Source of the DNA: Alnus glutinosa
Lineage: Eukaryota > Streptophyta > Magnoliopsida > Fagales > Betulaceae
Length of the DNA stretch: 64,000 nt
NCBI RefSeq assembly: GCF_958979055.1
Contig: NC_084894.1
Coordinates: 24,521,616 to 24,585,615 of the forward strand
Direction: 5' to 3'
Shown here: one piece after another, positions 20,274-30,671 of the stretch
How positions within the stretch are numbered: position 1 is the first letter of the stretch
How the letters are laid out: the number at the start of each line of letters is the position of its first letter
Position numbers and translations under genes: made by a program
Notes under the pieces: generated by a model
Databases searched by the model: none
What the model saw: the letters and a program-made list of their open reading frames with translations, nothing else
Told to the model about the DNA's origin: nothing

Positions 20274-22292
20274 ATGGCAGTAGTTCTTAGATTACTTCAT
20301 TTTCTGGTACTTGTCTATGTTTCCTATATTCCCTTGGCCCTTGCTCAAGATAAAAACGGCTTCATCTACAATGGCTTCCATGATCAAGCCAATCTGGATC
20401 TTGATGGAATCGCAGAAATCCACAGCAATGGTCTATTGCAGCTAACCAACCTTTCACGCCAAGAAGTTGGTCGTGCTTTCTTTCACTTCCCAATGAAATT
20501 CAACACATCTTCATCCAATCCAACTTCATCTCTTTCATTTTCTACCAACTTTGTGTTTGCCATGGCTCCTCAAGTGAAAAACCTTGGTGGTCATGGCATT
20601 GCCTTCACCATCTGTCCCTCTAAAAACTTCTCCCATGCTCTATTAAATCGGTATCTAGGCCTCTTCAATAATTCAAATAACGGCAATTCTACAAACCACA
20701 TCTTGGCCATTGAGCTTGATACTGTTTTGGACCCAGAATTTGAAGATATTACAATGAATCATGTGGGGATCGATGTGAACGGCATGAAATCAGTTGCATC
20801 AGCTCCTGCAATGTATTTTTCCAATAAAGAAGGGAAGAATATAAGCTTGGAGCTCATGAGTGGGAATCCAATGCATCTTTGGATAGACTATGATGAAGCT
20901 GAAAAGTTACTGAATGTAACTCTTGCCCCAACCACAATCCCAAAACCAAACCGGCCTCTCTTGTCAACACACATCGACCTGTCTCAAATTCTCTTGGAAT
21001 CCATGTATGTTGGTTTCTCTTCAGCCACAGGTACACTTGCAAGTGACCACTACATTCTTGGATGGAGCTTTAATAAAAGTGGACCAGCACAAAGCCTTGG
21101 TGTTTCAAGCCTTCCTCGACTTCCCCGAGAGAGGAAAAGGAAAGAGAAACCAAGCGTAATGATCATGATTGCTCTCATAGCAGTAGCAGTTGCTCTGATA
21201 ACCGTCATTGGAGCTGCTTACATTTTGAGGAGGAAGAAATATGAAGAAATACGAGAAGATTGGGAAGAGGAGTATGGCCCCCACAGGTTCAGCTACAAGA
21301 ATCTCCACAAAGCAACCAAAGGTTTCAAAGACACAGAGCTTCTTGGAGAAGGAGGTTTTGGAAAGGTTTATATTGGAATACTTCCTTCGTCTAATGTACA
21401 AATTGCAGTAAAGAGAGTCTCCCATGATTCCAAACAAGGGATGGAGGAATTTGTGGCTGAGATAGTTAGCATGGGAAGATTGAGGCATAGGAACTTGGTG
21501 CAACTCTTGGGTTACTGCCGGCGAAGGGGAGAACTCCTCTTGGTGTATGATTATATGCCCAACGGAAGCCTTGACAAGTTCTTGTATAGCAAGGAAAAAC
21601 CAAACCTTAACTGGGTTCAGCGATTTCGAATCATTAGAGGAGTAGCATCTGGCCTTCTTTACCTCCATGAAGAGTGGGAACAGGTCGTTCTACACCGAGA
21701 TATAAAAGCAAGCAATGTTCTATTGGATGCTGAATTAAATGGAAGGCTAGGAGATTTTGGCCTTGCGAGATTATACGACCATGGCAGCAATCCTCAAACC
21801 ACCCATGTGGTTGGGACTGTGGGTTATTTGGCTCCGGAATTTTACAGAACAGGAAGGGCAAACACTTGCACTGATGTGTTTGCTTTTGGGGCTTTCTTGC
21901 TCGAAGTGGCTTGTGGAAGGAGGCCGATAGAGCTACAGGCCCAGGGGCTGCCTGAACAGGTGATTTTGGTTGATTTGGTCGCTGAGTGTTGTAGAAGAGG
22001 AGCTATCCTTGATGCTAGTGATCCTAGATTGGAAGGTAATTACGTGGCAGAGGAAATGGAATTGGTTTTGAAACTAGGCCTGTTTTGCTCGGATACAATA
22101 CCAGCTGCCAGGCCTAGCATGAAGCAAGTGATGCAATTTTTGGATGGTGATGCTGATCTGCGGGAATCACCACATGACGTCAGCGCTTCTTTTACTGCAT
22201 TTACAATTACTGAATCATATGATTTCATGTCGTCCCAGGCTTCTGTTGCTTCCATGTCTAGCACCGGTTCATTCCTGAGAGGTGGTCGTTGA
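20274..22292 (+). CDS. L-type lectin receptor-like kinase, clade IV/SIT2-like (L2)
   Basis: Intact single-exon gene for a 672-residue plasma-membrane receptor kinase. Signal peptide 1-25, legume-lectin domain about 26-270, membrane helix about 294-317, kinase about 350-625 with GEGGFGKVY (358-366), Lys380, HRD at 474-476 (followed by Ile477), DFG at 494-496 and APE near 520. The lectin metal-site region reads ELDTV with an E in place of G before D158. It shares with L1 a four-residue insertion near 81-84 and most lectin-domain sequence. In the distal kinase it differs (EFYRTGRANTC instead of the TRTGRATTC form in L1, L3 and L4). The C-terminal tail lacks the VPF found before SQAS in the others. 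The ATG is the first in a conserved TTTTTCCA context. Confidence 0.95.
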   Translation: MAVVLRLLHFLVLVYVSYIPLALAQDKNGFIYNGFHDQANLDLDGIAEIHSNGLLQLTNLSRQEVGRAFFHFPMKFNTSSSNPTSSLSFSTNFVFAMAPQVKNLGGHGIAFTICPSKNFSHALLNRYLGLFNNSNNGNSTNHILAIELDTVLDPEFEDITMNHVGIDVNGMKSVASAPAMYFSNKEGKNISLELMSGNPMHLWIDYDEAEKLLNVTLAPTTIPKPNRPLLSTHIDLSQILLESMYVGFSSATGTLASDHYILGWSFNKSGPAQSLGVSSLPRLPRERKRKEKPSVMIMIALIAVAVALITVIGAAYILRRKKYEEIREDWEEEYGPHRFSYKNLHKATKGFKDTELLGEGGFGKVYIGILPSSNVQIAVKRVSHDSKQGMEEFVAEIVSMGRLRHRNLVQLLGYCRRRGELLLVYDYMPNGSLDKFLYSKEKPNLNWVQRFRIIRGVASGLLYLHEEWEQVVLHRDIKASNVLLDAELNGRLGDFGLARLYDHGSNPQTTHVVGTVGYLAPEFYRTGRANTCTDVFAFGAFLLEVACGRRPIELQAQGLPEQVILVDLVAECCRRGAILDASDPRLEGNYVAEEMELVLKLGLFCSDTIPAARPSMKQVMQFLDGDADLRESPHDVSASFTAFTITESYDFMSSQASVASMSSTGSFLRGGR

Positions 22293-22625
22293 ATTGGCTG
22301 TCATATATGCTATATATGGGTAGACTACCAGAAGATCTCGGTGATGCCTGACAACTCCTCTGGCTCTGGAGATAACAATTGTGAAGACGTACAGTGATGG
22401 CGAATAACTTTTATCTTCGTGTTTGTATACGTTACAGTTGTAAACTTTTAATTCTTCTCGATCTTTTGTATACAACCAAATCCCCTGAAGATTAGTAAGG
22501 AGGAACACCTAGCTAATTAATATATATTGCCATTTTCATGTTTGATGAAACCACGTGTACGTGATTCTTCGTCAACATCACATTTACATCTCGCGCCATG
22601 CATGTGGTTGGTTGTAATTAAATAG
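22293..22625 (+). other. L2 3' flank, shared with L1
   Basis: Collinear with 2098-2395 behind L1 (CAGAAGATCTCGGTGAT, GATAACAATTGTGAAGAC). It contains the uninterrupted target site for the Tourist-like MITE of the L1 copy at about 22613-22618. No clear polyadenylation signal. Confidence 0.7.
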
Positions 22626-22870
22626 GTGTTTAAACTCAAGAGGAAAGTGGATGGCAATATTAATTAAGGAATATAAAGCTCGATCATATCGTTTAGTACT
22701 AGTAAAGGGCCATCATCAACAATCTGGTGTGGACTTTGAAGACACTTTTAACCCAGTGGTCAAACAAACCACCATTCGTGTCCTTCTTTTATCGGGCCGG
22801 TGTCTCAAACAAATTGATGTTTTTTTGGAAGGAGGGTATTTATGCAACAACAGCCTAATGATGGTTGTTT
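22626..22870 (+). pseudogene. Ty1/copia reverse transcriptase fragment (copy 2)
   Basis: Same fragment and same ends as 2778-3021 (VKGHHQ..GVDFEDTFNPVVKQTTIR, LKQIDVFLEGG), but with independent indels early on. It lies at the equivalent distance behind L2, so it duplicated together with the gene. Non-functional. Confidence 0.75.
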
Positions 22871-23022
22871 TATTTTTATTTTTTAAAAAAATATTTCTAA
22901 TCATTTAAAGATTTCTCATTCTCATATGAAAGATTTGATCAACTGCATATATTATATGCAAATAATTTATCATAGTTTAATTTTATTGAAATTTAGCTTG
23001 AGAAATGTTAATTATGTAGTAA

Positions 23023-23383
23023 CTTTTTCTTTTCTTTTTTTGATTAAGGTATCCCCAACCGGCCCTTGACCTATAGGCTGCAATGTATTTCGTTCATTGA
23101 ACAACTATCCCACCAAGGTGACAGTCAAACTTTCTGAGCGCAGTGACTACCTTGCCAGGAAACCAATGACTAATTCCTAACTCCATGTCCGACGCTACTC
23201 CAAGCATTGAGCCTTAAATCATAAACAGATGGTTAGAGGCCCGCAAGAATCCCCCACACAACCCAATTGGCTGGCCCTAAGAGAGAGGTTGCACTCAGGG
23301 AGATTCGAATCCGGAATCAAATGAGAAAAAAACCTTATTATCCCATGTTTTAACCAACTGAACCACCCCCCCGGCCCCTTAGG
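23023..23383 (-). mobile_element. tRNA-derived SINE
   Basis: 361-bp insertion on the minus strand. Its 5' end (at 23383) carries a pol III A box TGGTTCAGTTGG (about 23352-23364) and a B box GATTCGAATC (about 23302-23312). The 3' end is A-rich on the minus strand (23023-23042). It is flanked by 16-bp target duplications GTTAATTATG(T/C)AGTAA at 23007-23022 and 23384-23399. The homologous place behind L1 (3175-3191) is empty. Confidence 0.85.
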
Positions 23384-23399
23384 GTTAATTATGCAGTAA

Positions 23400-23538
23400 G
23401 TTTTGTTATTTACTCTAAATTAAAATCTAAAAATGAAAAAAATAATTAAAAACAACCTGAACGTTGCCCGGATTACAAGCTAGTTGTTACTGTCCAATCC
23501 CAAAAAAAAAACACTAATTGTTACTGATTTATTTGGAG

Positions 23539-23584
<46 letters not shown>

Positions 23585-23701
23585 GCTACGAACGCGCACA
23601 TTAAGAATATTTCATTTAAGAAAAATAGGTCGGACAAGGTGGGCATTATAAAATTTCCAACGACTCTTCAGTCTATTTTTTTTTTTGTCTTTTTCTACAC
23701 A

Positions 23702-23744
<43 letters not shown>

Positions 23745-24868
23745 CAATTATGCATGTGAAGATGGCAGGACTAAAGAAATTTATTACTACAGTAGCTTAT
23801 TTAAATGACCCATTCTGTCAAAAAAATATTAAAAAAAAAAAAAAAAAAACAAAACAAAACAAATGACCCCTTTTTCTTAAGGAAAAAAAAAAAAAAAAAA
23901 AAAGGCTGTTACACTTCCTCTCTAGTCCATGTAAATTTGTTCATTTCTTATGCGGAGATGAACAAGAGATAGACAAAAAGTGAAACCCAGCAATTGTTTT
24001 AAAAACAAAAAAATAAAAGACAATGATGCAGTCAATATCACTTCGGTATTTTTGGGTCGCAATGAAATTAAAGCACAAAAATGTTGTGTTAAATCATCGC
24101 TTATCCTAAAAATTTAAGCGGATAGGAAGAGATAAATTTAATCATATAATCAATATAATAGGTGAGGCCCAATACGTGGAATATTTAATTGAAATTGGGT
24201 GAATAACTAAGTCAGAATTCAAACTTAAGACATCTGACTCTGATACCATGTTAAATCACAACTTTTTCTAAAAGTTTGAACTAATAAGAATAAATAAATT
24301 TAATTATTTAATCAATACTTTTAACTACGGATTGAATTTATGGATGAAACGAGCATCCAAAACTGCCCTTTCTTTCATTTATCAAAAGGACGAAAATTCA
24401 CCGAAGGTCTACACCCCACTCTGCAAACGCTAAATCAAAGATAATATGTAAGCTTTCAATTGCTTTGGCCAAGGTTGACAAGCGATTAATAATGATTAAT
24501 CCAAGAATTCATTGTAATGCAAGTTGATGTTTTACTCAGTTAATATATATTGTTTGAATATTTATATATGACCGTTGAATATTGGCACTTTCATTCAATT
24601 CGAAAAAAAAAATAAAAGAAGAAGAAGAAGAAGAAAAGAGTTGAATTCTGGCACTGGAATTTTTCTTCTATATTATTCAAGTGATGGTAATTTTGCCCAG
24701 ACTTTATTAAAGGTATGAAATGAAGCAAAGACTTTATTCAAGAAGGTACTGAAAAATCAATTATCTATAGCACGTACTTTGAAAAAATATATATATGTAT
24801 ATAAATGGAATATTGACATTGACCAAACCTCTGCCCTCTTTTGACTGGTGATTTGTCGGTTTCAATAA
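23400..24868 (+). other. Duplicated LecRK intergenic flank between L2 and L3
   Basis: No gene. It contains CAACCTGAACGTTGCCCGGATT, which has an inverted partner at 12471-12819. TA microsatellites lie at about 23540-23581 and 23705-23742. The block 23750-24330 is shared with 15955-16610. From about 24340 it carries the LecRK upstream flank shared with L2, L4 and L5 (GCATCCAAAACT, GACTTTATT.AAAGGTATGAA). Confidence 0.6.
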
Positions 24869-24937
24869 GATACATATATAAAACATGACAAACAATTAAC
24901 TTTTATGATGTAGTAATTGATCAACCTGTTTTAAATT

Positions 24938-25224
24938 GGGAAAACTCATACTTAGTTCCTAAAATTTTATATGATTTGAATTTAGTTTTTGAGTTTTCAA
25001 TTTCGAGAATAAGAATTTTAGGTTTTGTCCAAATTTTAAATTTGTTCATCTATCGCTTTACTGTCCAAGTTAGCGATTTTTCATCTGTTAAGTTTGTCTC
25101 AATTGACATGACATTGTCCATATCAGCAGGCATCGGCCAATATCAATGTCAGCATCAAAGTTATCGATTTTTTTCTTTAATGTTACAAATCCAAAATATT
25201 AGGGATTAGGGTGACGAAGGAAAC

Positions 25225-25267
<43 letters not shown>

Positions 25268-25591
25268 CTATGAATGACTTATAGCTTAATGATATGGCAG
25301 TGATATTAATTAGGCTATGATATGGATGCTAGCGTGTCAATTGAGACACACGTAACATATGGCACCATTTATTTTGACGGAGAAGTGACTAAAAAACCTA
25401 TCTATATTATTATTGAAATTAGAAACACAAAAACTTAGGGCTAAATATGATTTTTTTTTTTTTTTTTTTTCCTTTAAATTTGGACAAAACCAAAAAACTA
25501 TATTTTTGAAATTGAAAACTTTTAGAGACTAAATTTAAATCAAATGAAAATTTAGAGATAGACTAAATAAGATTTTTTTTTTTTTTTTCCC
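24938..25591. mobile_element. Foldback DNA element in L3 upstream region
   Basis: About 650 bp with long imperfect inverted repeats: GGGAAAACTCATACTTAG.. at the left against ..CTAAATAAGATTTT..CCC at the right, and an inner match around TCAATTGACATGAC / GTGTCAATTGAGAC. A 44-bp poly-T sits at the centre (about 25224-25267). TTTCAATAA / TCTCAATAA occur at 24860-24868 and 25592-25600, so the full insertion may begin at 24869. Mutator-like by structure. Confidence 0.5.
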
Positions 25592-25946
25592 TCTCAATAA
25601 ATGCCAGCTCTTGTTTCACTGCTAACCCCAAGAGTTTTTCTTAATGCTGATATTTCTATTTAGTCGCGGTCCTCCTTTGAGGCTGGATTAATTGGATGAT
25701 GAATCTTTCAAATCATAGTCAACGTCGGTGCATATATATCTCCTATTGGTGGTTCACATTTTCCAATTTCCAAGTAGACTGTCTATCTTTCTTTGGTAAT
25801 TGATTGGTTAGCCATGACTATGGGAACACAGATACTGATGCTTAACCTTGTTAGAATAATTTCATATATGGATAGTCTGATTTAGTTTCCTTTTAGCTCT
25901 GCCATTAATTGCCTCCCTTATTAATTTGTTCATTAGTTTTTTTCCA
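25592..25946 (+). promoter_or_regulatory. L3 proximal upstream region
   Basis: Shares with the L4 upstream region GATTGGTTAGCCATGACTATG, GATGCTTAACCTTGT and GGATAGTCTGATTTAGTTT. L4 lacks about 44 bp present here just before the start codon. No convincing TATA box. Confidence 0.4.
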
Positions 25947-27962
25947 ATGGCAATAGATCTTAGATCACTTCTTTTGCAGATACTGCTATATGTTTACTAT
26001 ATTCCCTTGGCCCTTGCTCAAGATGTAAACCAGTTCATCTACAATGGCTTCCATGATCAAGCCAATCTGAGTCTTCAAGGAATCGCAGAAATCCACCCCA
26101 ACGGTCTATTGCAGCTAACCAACCTTTCACGCAATGAAGTAGGTCGCGCTTTCTATCCCTTTCCAATAAACTTTGATACAACTTCATCTCTTTCATTTTC
26201 TACAAACTTTGTGTTTGCCATGGTTCCTGAAGTGATCAAGAAAAACCTTGGTGGTCACGGAATTGCCTTCACCATCAGTCCTTCGACAGACTTCACCCAA
26301 GCTGAAGCAAATCGGTATCTGGGGCTCTTCAATGCTTCAAATAACAACTTGTCTACAAACCACATCTTCGCCATCGAGCTTGATCCTATTCCGGACTTTG
26401 ATTTTGGAAATATTACAAATCATGTGGGAATCAATGTCAACGGCATGAAATCTGTTGAATTAGCTCCTGCAGAGTATTTTTCCAAAAAAGAAGGGAAGAA
26501 TTTAAGCTTGGAGCTCCTGAGTGGGAATCCAATTCATACTTGGATAGACTATGATGGAGCAGAAAAGTTACTGAATGTAACACTTGCCCCTACCACAATC
26601 CCAAAACCAGACATGCCTCTATTGTCAAGACACATCGACCTGTCTCAAATTCTCTTGAAATCTATGTATGTTGGTTTCTCTTCAGCCACAGGTACGCTTG
26701 CAAGTTACCAATATATTCTTGGATGGAGCTTTAACAAAAGTGGACCAGCCCAAAGCCTTGATGTCTCAAGCCTTCCTCCACTTCCAGAGGGGAGGAAAGT
26801 GAAACCAAGCCTAGTGATCATCACTTCTCTCATAACAGTAGCGCTTGTGCTGATAACCGTCGCTGGAGCTGCTGCTTACATTTTGAGGAGGAAGAAATAT
26901 GAAGAACTACTAGAAGATTGGGAAGAGGAGTATGGCCCCCACAGGTTCAGCTATAGGAATCTCTACAAAGCAACCAAAGGTTTCAAAGACAAGGAGCTTC
27001 TTGGAGAAGGAGGTTTTGGAAAGGTTTATATGGGAATACTTCCTTCGTCTAATGTTCAAATTGCAGTAAAGAGAGTCTCTCATGATTCCAAACAAGGGAT
27101 GAAGGAATTTGTGGCTGAGATCGTTAGCATGGGAAGATTGAGGCATAGGAACTTGGTGCAGCTCTTGGGTTACTGCCGTCGAAGGGGAGAACTCCTCTTG
27201 GTGTATGATTATATGCCCAACGGAAGCCTTGACAGGTTCTTATATAGAAATGAAAAAACAAACCTTAACTGGGCTCAACGATTTCGAATAATCAAAGGAG
27301 TAGCATCTGGCCTTCTTTACCTCCATGAAGAGTGGGAACAGGTTGTTCTACACCGAGATGTAAAAGCAAGCAATGTTCTTTTGGATGCTGGATTAAATGG
27401 AAGGCTAGGAGATTTTGGCCTTGCGAAATTATACGACCATGGTACCAATCCCCAACCCACCCGTGTGGTTGGGACTGTAGGTTATTTGGCTCCGGAGGTT
27501 ACTAGAACAGGAAGGGCAACCACTTGCAGTGATGTATTTGCTTTTGGGGCTTTTTTGCTCGAAGTGGCTTGTGGAAGAAAGCCTATAGAGCTACAGGCTG
27601 ATGGACTGTCTGAACAAGTACTGGTTTTGGTTGATTGGGTCTCAGAGTGCTGTAGAAGAGGAGCTATCCTTGACACTAGTGATCCTAGATTGGAAGGAAA
27701 TTATGTGGTGGATGAAATGGAATTGGTTTTGAAACTAGGCCTGTTTTGCTCACATGCAACACCAGCTAGTAGGCCTAGCATGAAGCAAGTGGTGCAGTTT
27801 TTGGATGGTGATGCTGATCTGCGGGAATTACCACATTACAGTGCTTCTTTTGGTGCATTTACAAGTAATGAATCATCTGATTTCATATCAGTTCCTTTTT
27901 CCCAGGCTTCTGCTCCTTCCATGTCTAGCACTGATTCAATCCTGAGAGGTATTGGTCGTTGA
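25947..27962 (+). CDS. L-type lectin receptor-like kinase, clade IV/SIT2-like (L3)
   Basis: Intact single-exon gene, 671 residues from ATG 25947. The frame is open seven codons upstream, but those begin TTG, and the ATG sits in the shared TTTTTCCAATGGC context. Signal peptide 1-25, lectin domain about 26-267, membrane helix about 288-312, kinase with GEGGFGKVY (353-361), Lys375, HRD 469-471 and DFG 489-491. The lectin metal-site segment departs from L1/L4: it reads ELDPIPDFDFGN then HVGINVN, with Asn155 and Asn163 where those paralogues have Asp, so metal binding may be weakened. The kinase looks catalytically complete. A polyadenylation signal AATAAA lies at 28278-28283. Confidence 0.95.
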   Translation: MAIDLRSLLLQILLYVYYIPLALAQDVNQFIYNGFHDQANLSLQGIAEIHPNGLLQLTNLSRNEVGRAFYPFPINFDTTSSLSFSTNFVFAMVPEVIKKNLGGHGIAFTISPSTDFTQAEANRYLGLFNASNNNLSTNHIFAIELDPIPDFDFGNITNHVGINVNGMKSVELAPAEYFSKKEGKNLSLELLSGNPIHTWIDYDGAEKLLNVTLAPTTIPKPDMPLLSRHIDLSQILLKSMYVGFSSATGTLASYQYILGWSFNKSGPAQSLDVSSLPPLPEGRKVKPSLVIITSLITVALVLITVAGAAAYILRRKKYEELLEDWEEEYGPHRFSYRNLYKATKGFKDKELLGEGGFGKVYMGILPSSNVQIAVKRVSHDSKQGMKEFVAEIVSMGRLRHRNLVQLLGYCRRRGELLLVYDYMPNGSLDRFLYRNEKTNLNWAQRFRIIKGVASGLLYLHEEWEQVVLHRDVKASNVLLDAGLNGRLGDFGLAKLYDHGTNPQPTRVVGTVGYLAPEVTRTGRATTCSDVFAFGAFLLEVACGRKPIELQADGLSEQVLVLVDWVSECCRRGAILDTSDPRLEGNYVVDEMELVLKLGLFCSHATPASRPSMKQVVQFLDGDADLRELPHYSASFGAFTSNESSDFISVPFSQASAPSMSSTDSILRGIGR

Positions 27963-29844
27963 ATTGGTTGTCTCATGCTATGGGTAAATTTGACCATCGA
28001 CCAAATTAATCAAGCTGCAGTGCCACGTTGAAAGCTTATAGGTGGATCGATCACTTGGAGGTTGGAAATAGAGAGAAAGAAGAAACTTGTGATCGATGAA
28101 TATGATGTACTCTCTCTGCCCGGCCAGCCTATAATCGTGGTTGAACGCTAATTCTTTGGGAAGCCATCAGACATATACAGGATTTCATGATTTGACTTTT
28201 GACCTGGGAGTCTTAGGTACGTGGTGCTTTTCTTTTGTTGAAAAAGATATAGTGGCCATGCCAGTGTATGAGCATGTAATAAAGAAATTTTTGTTTCCGT
28301 CTATTTATTTAAAATTGCACATGTTCTGTCGTTATTAAAAGCATGTGTTCGAAGATGCAAATCTTTTGTTCTTTTTACCATAGTTAACCACGTTCATATT
28401 TTTTTTTTAGAATATTTCACTTATTTCACCTTTTTTATAGTCTATGCATCTTAGACTTATGAAGGCTTAATAGCCGGCTATATAGATTCAAAGATTTGAA
28501 GTTGTATATTTTTGAAGCTTAATTAATAGGGATAACTTCACAAAAAGGTATCGAATTATATGCCGTTTTGAGATAAGGGTACTGAACTACGAAACATTTT
28601 AAATTGGGGTATTCGAGTTATTAAACGTTTCACTTATCTATTCGTCGGCCTAACATTTCAAATGCTATTCAACTGGTGAGTCAATTTATGGTTTCTCCTT
28701 AGCATTTCACATGGCTGCTATTTGTCAAACCATTCAATATGTATCTACTTGGTTCTTTAACACACGGTACATAGATTATTCTTTCCTACTGGATCTCCTC
28801 AACTTATTGCCTATAGTTAGGGGTGTATAAGCACGGAAATTAACAGTTAACCTCTCACCATTTAACCAATTTGGTGGGCAATTGACAAAAACCTTTAACC
28901 GCCTAGAACAGTTGCAGTTAGCATATCCTTATATATAATATATATTAAATATAATTAAAAGTAATAATATAGCAAAACAATTTAGTTTTGGTATAGGGTT
29001 CGAGGGTTTCATCTTAGTTTTAGAGCATCCCAATTTTTGGAGTAATTCTAGAAGTCTTTATTGTTTCCCTCTAATAATGATATGGTTTTTAAAATCACTA
29101 TTTGATCAAAATTTAATAATTATCAATTACAAGCCAAATAGTGATATTATAGCAATAATATAACTAAAATAGGGATCCTAATTGACATTATCGACCCATG
29201 ATTGAAACCCAAGAACTATAATTTGCTTCCATTTAAAAAAGAAGAAAGTCTTACAAGGTGGCTCGATCAGCTTCTTCAATTTCCAACAACTCTTATTTTG
29301 GTTTTGGGAAAAGTATATATATCTCCTTCAAACTACCACTCAATTGTTAAAAAATAACTGAAATTTATAAAAAACTTAAAAAAAGAAAAAGAAAAAAAAA
29401 GAAAGAGAAAAACCAGTTTTTATTTTTGGTTAGAGAAAACCAGTTGGGAGAAGTTTAATTGGATTGATCTTAGTTTTGATTTCTTTCCTTTCAAAGCCTT
29501 GCGTTTTACTATTATTTAAAGAGTTCTCATTGTATTAAAAAGAACATCTTTTGACAATGAAATATCGAAATTCGGTGAAATTTTGGTATTTTTACATGTG
29601 TTTCTAAGCTATGTGGTAGCTTTTCTATTTATGTGTAAGGTTAAAAACTACATTTTTATTCTACAATTATTCATATGACAATTCCCCAATCCATCTTTGC
29701 TAAAAATAAATTTTTAAAAAAAAAAATTCTAAAATTTGATTAAAACCGTTACATCTGCAATAATTTGTTATATAGCAATTTGGCAATACTCTTATTTTAT
29801 CGAGAAAAAGACGTACGTAGTTGCTTCTTTTCTTTTATACACGC
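27963..29844. other. Intergenic L3-L4
   Basis: Begins with the L3 3' flank, including AATAAA at 28278. The L1/L2-type flank is not present. 28530-28680 is part of a repeat (GGTATCGAATTATATGCC, GGGTACTGAACTACG) resembling half of a foldback element. TAGGGGTGTATAAGC at 28823 resembles a hAT-type end. From about 29140 it has flank blocks shared with 17700-17850 (TATAGCAATAATAT, GTCTTACAAGGT). No gene seen. Confidence 0.45.
28278..28283 (+). terminator. Candidate polyadenylation signal of L3
   Basis: AATAAA about 315 bp after the L3 stop, followed by a T-rich tract. Plant signals are loose, so this is only a candidate. Confidence 0.35.
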
Positions 29845-30671
29845 TATATATCCGCTCGTCGGAACCCTTCTGTTAAGTTCACATAACCCCCTTTGACAAG
29901 TGATTTGATCAATATCGGCGCCTTTGACATTTTGGGCACAATGAAAGCACATGCAGGTTGAATTTATGGATGAAACTAGCATCCAAAACTTCCCTTTCTT
30001 TATTTCATTCCATGGACGAAATTTCAGTGAAGGTCTAGAAGACTAGACCCTATTATATATCCAAACACTGAATCATGAGTTAATTAATATTGTTTAATAT
30101 TAACTCACATTATTACAAAAAAATAAATAAATAAACTCACATAATTAAGGTCCTGTACGTATATATGCACATAAAAACTTCATCCACTTTGAAAGTATTA
30201 GCACTGGAATTTTTCTTCTATTTTATTTCAAGTAATGGTAAGATTGCCAAAACTTTATTCAGAAGGTATGAATAATTATCAACTTTCTATCGCATGCACC
30301 TCTTCCCTCTTTGGTGGATGATTTGATAGTCGCGGTCCTCCTTTGTCGGTATGTAGCCATGGATTCATCATTCATTGGATGAAGATTTTTATTTATTTTT
30401 TTATTTTTTTTATAGATATTGGGTGAAGATTTTAAATCATGGTCAACAACGTAGGCGGCAGCAAGGGTGGTACTCCTCGCCAATTTGTCGTTCACATTTT
30501 GGCTGTCGTAATCGTAAAACGACGACTATTCCCAAGTTGACTACTGTCTATCAATCTTCTTTGGTAAGTGATTGGTTAGCCATGACTATGTGAACACGTA
30601 CAGATACTGATCGATGCTTAACCTTGTGTTATAATAATTTCCATGGATAGTCTGATTTAGTTTTTTTTCCA
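29845..30671 (+). promoter_or_regulatory. L4 upstream flank
   Basis: Collinear with the L5 upstream region from about 50790 (GAATTTATGGATGAAAC.AGCATCCAAAACTT, GACGAAATTTCAGTGAAGG, GTCTAGAAGACTAGACCC, ACTTTATTC.GAAGGTATGAA), and near the start codon with L3. No clear TATA box. Confidence 0.45.

Noticed and set aside
21105..21668. Long minus-strand ORF (187 codons) inside L2
   Set aside because: It lies opposite the kinase-coding strand, recurs in fragments opposite the other LecRKs, and has no domain; it is a shadow of the real gene.
23300..23370. tRNA gene
   Set aside because: A and B boxes are present on the minus strand but no cloverleaf is evident; the surrounding 361 bp with target duplications is a SINE.
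25926..25946. Upstream extension of L3
   Set aside because: The extra seven codons start with TTG; the ATG at 25947 matches the start of all paralogues.
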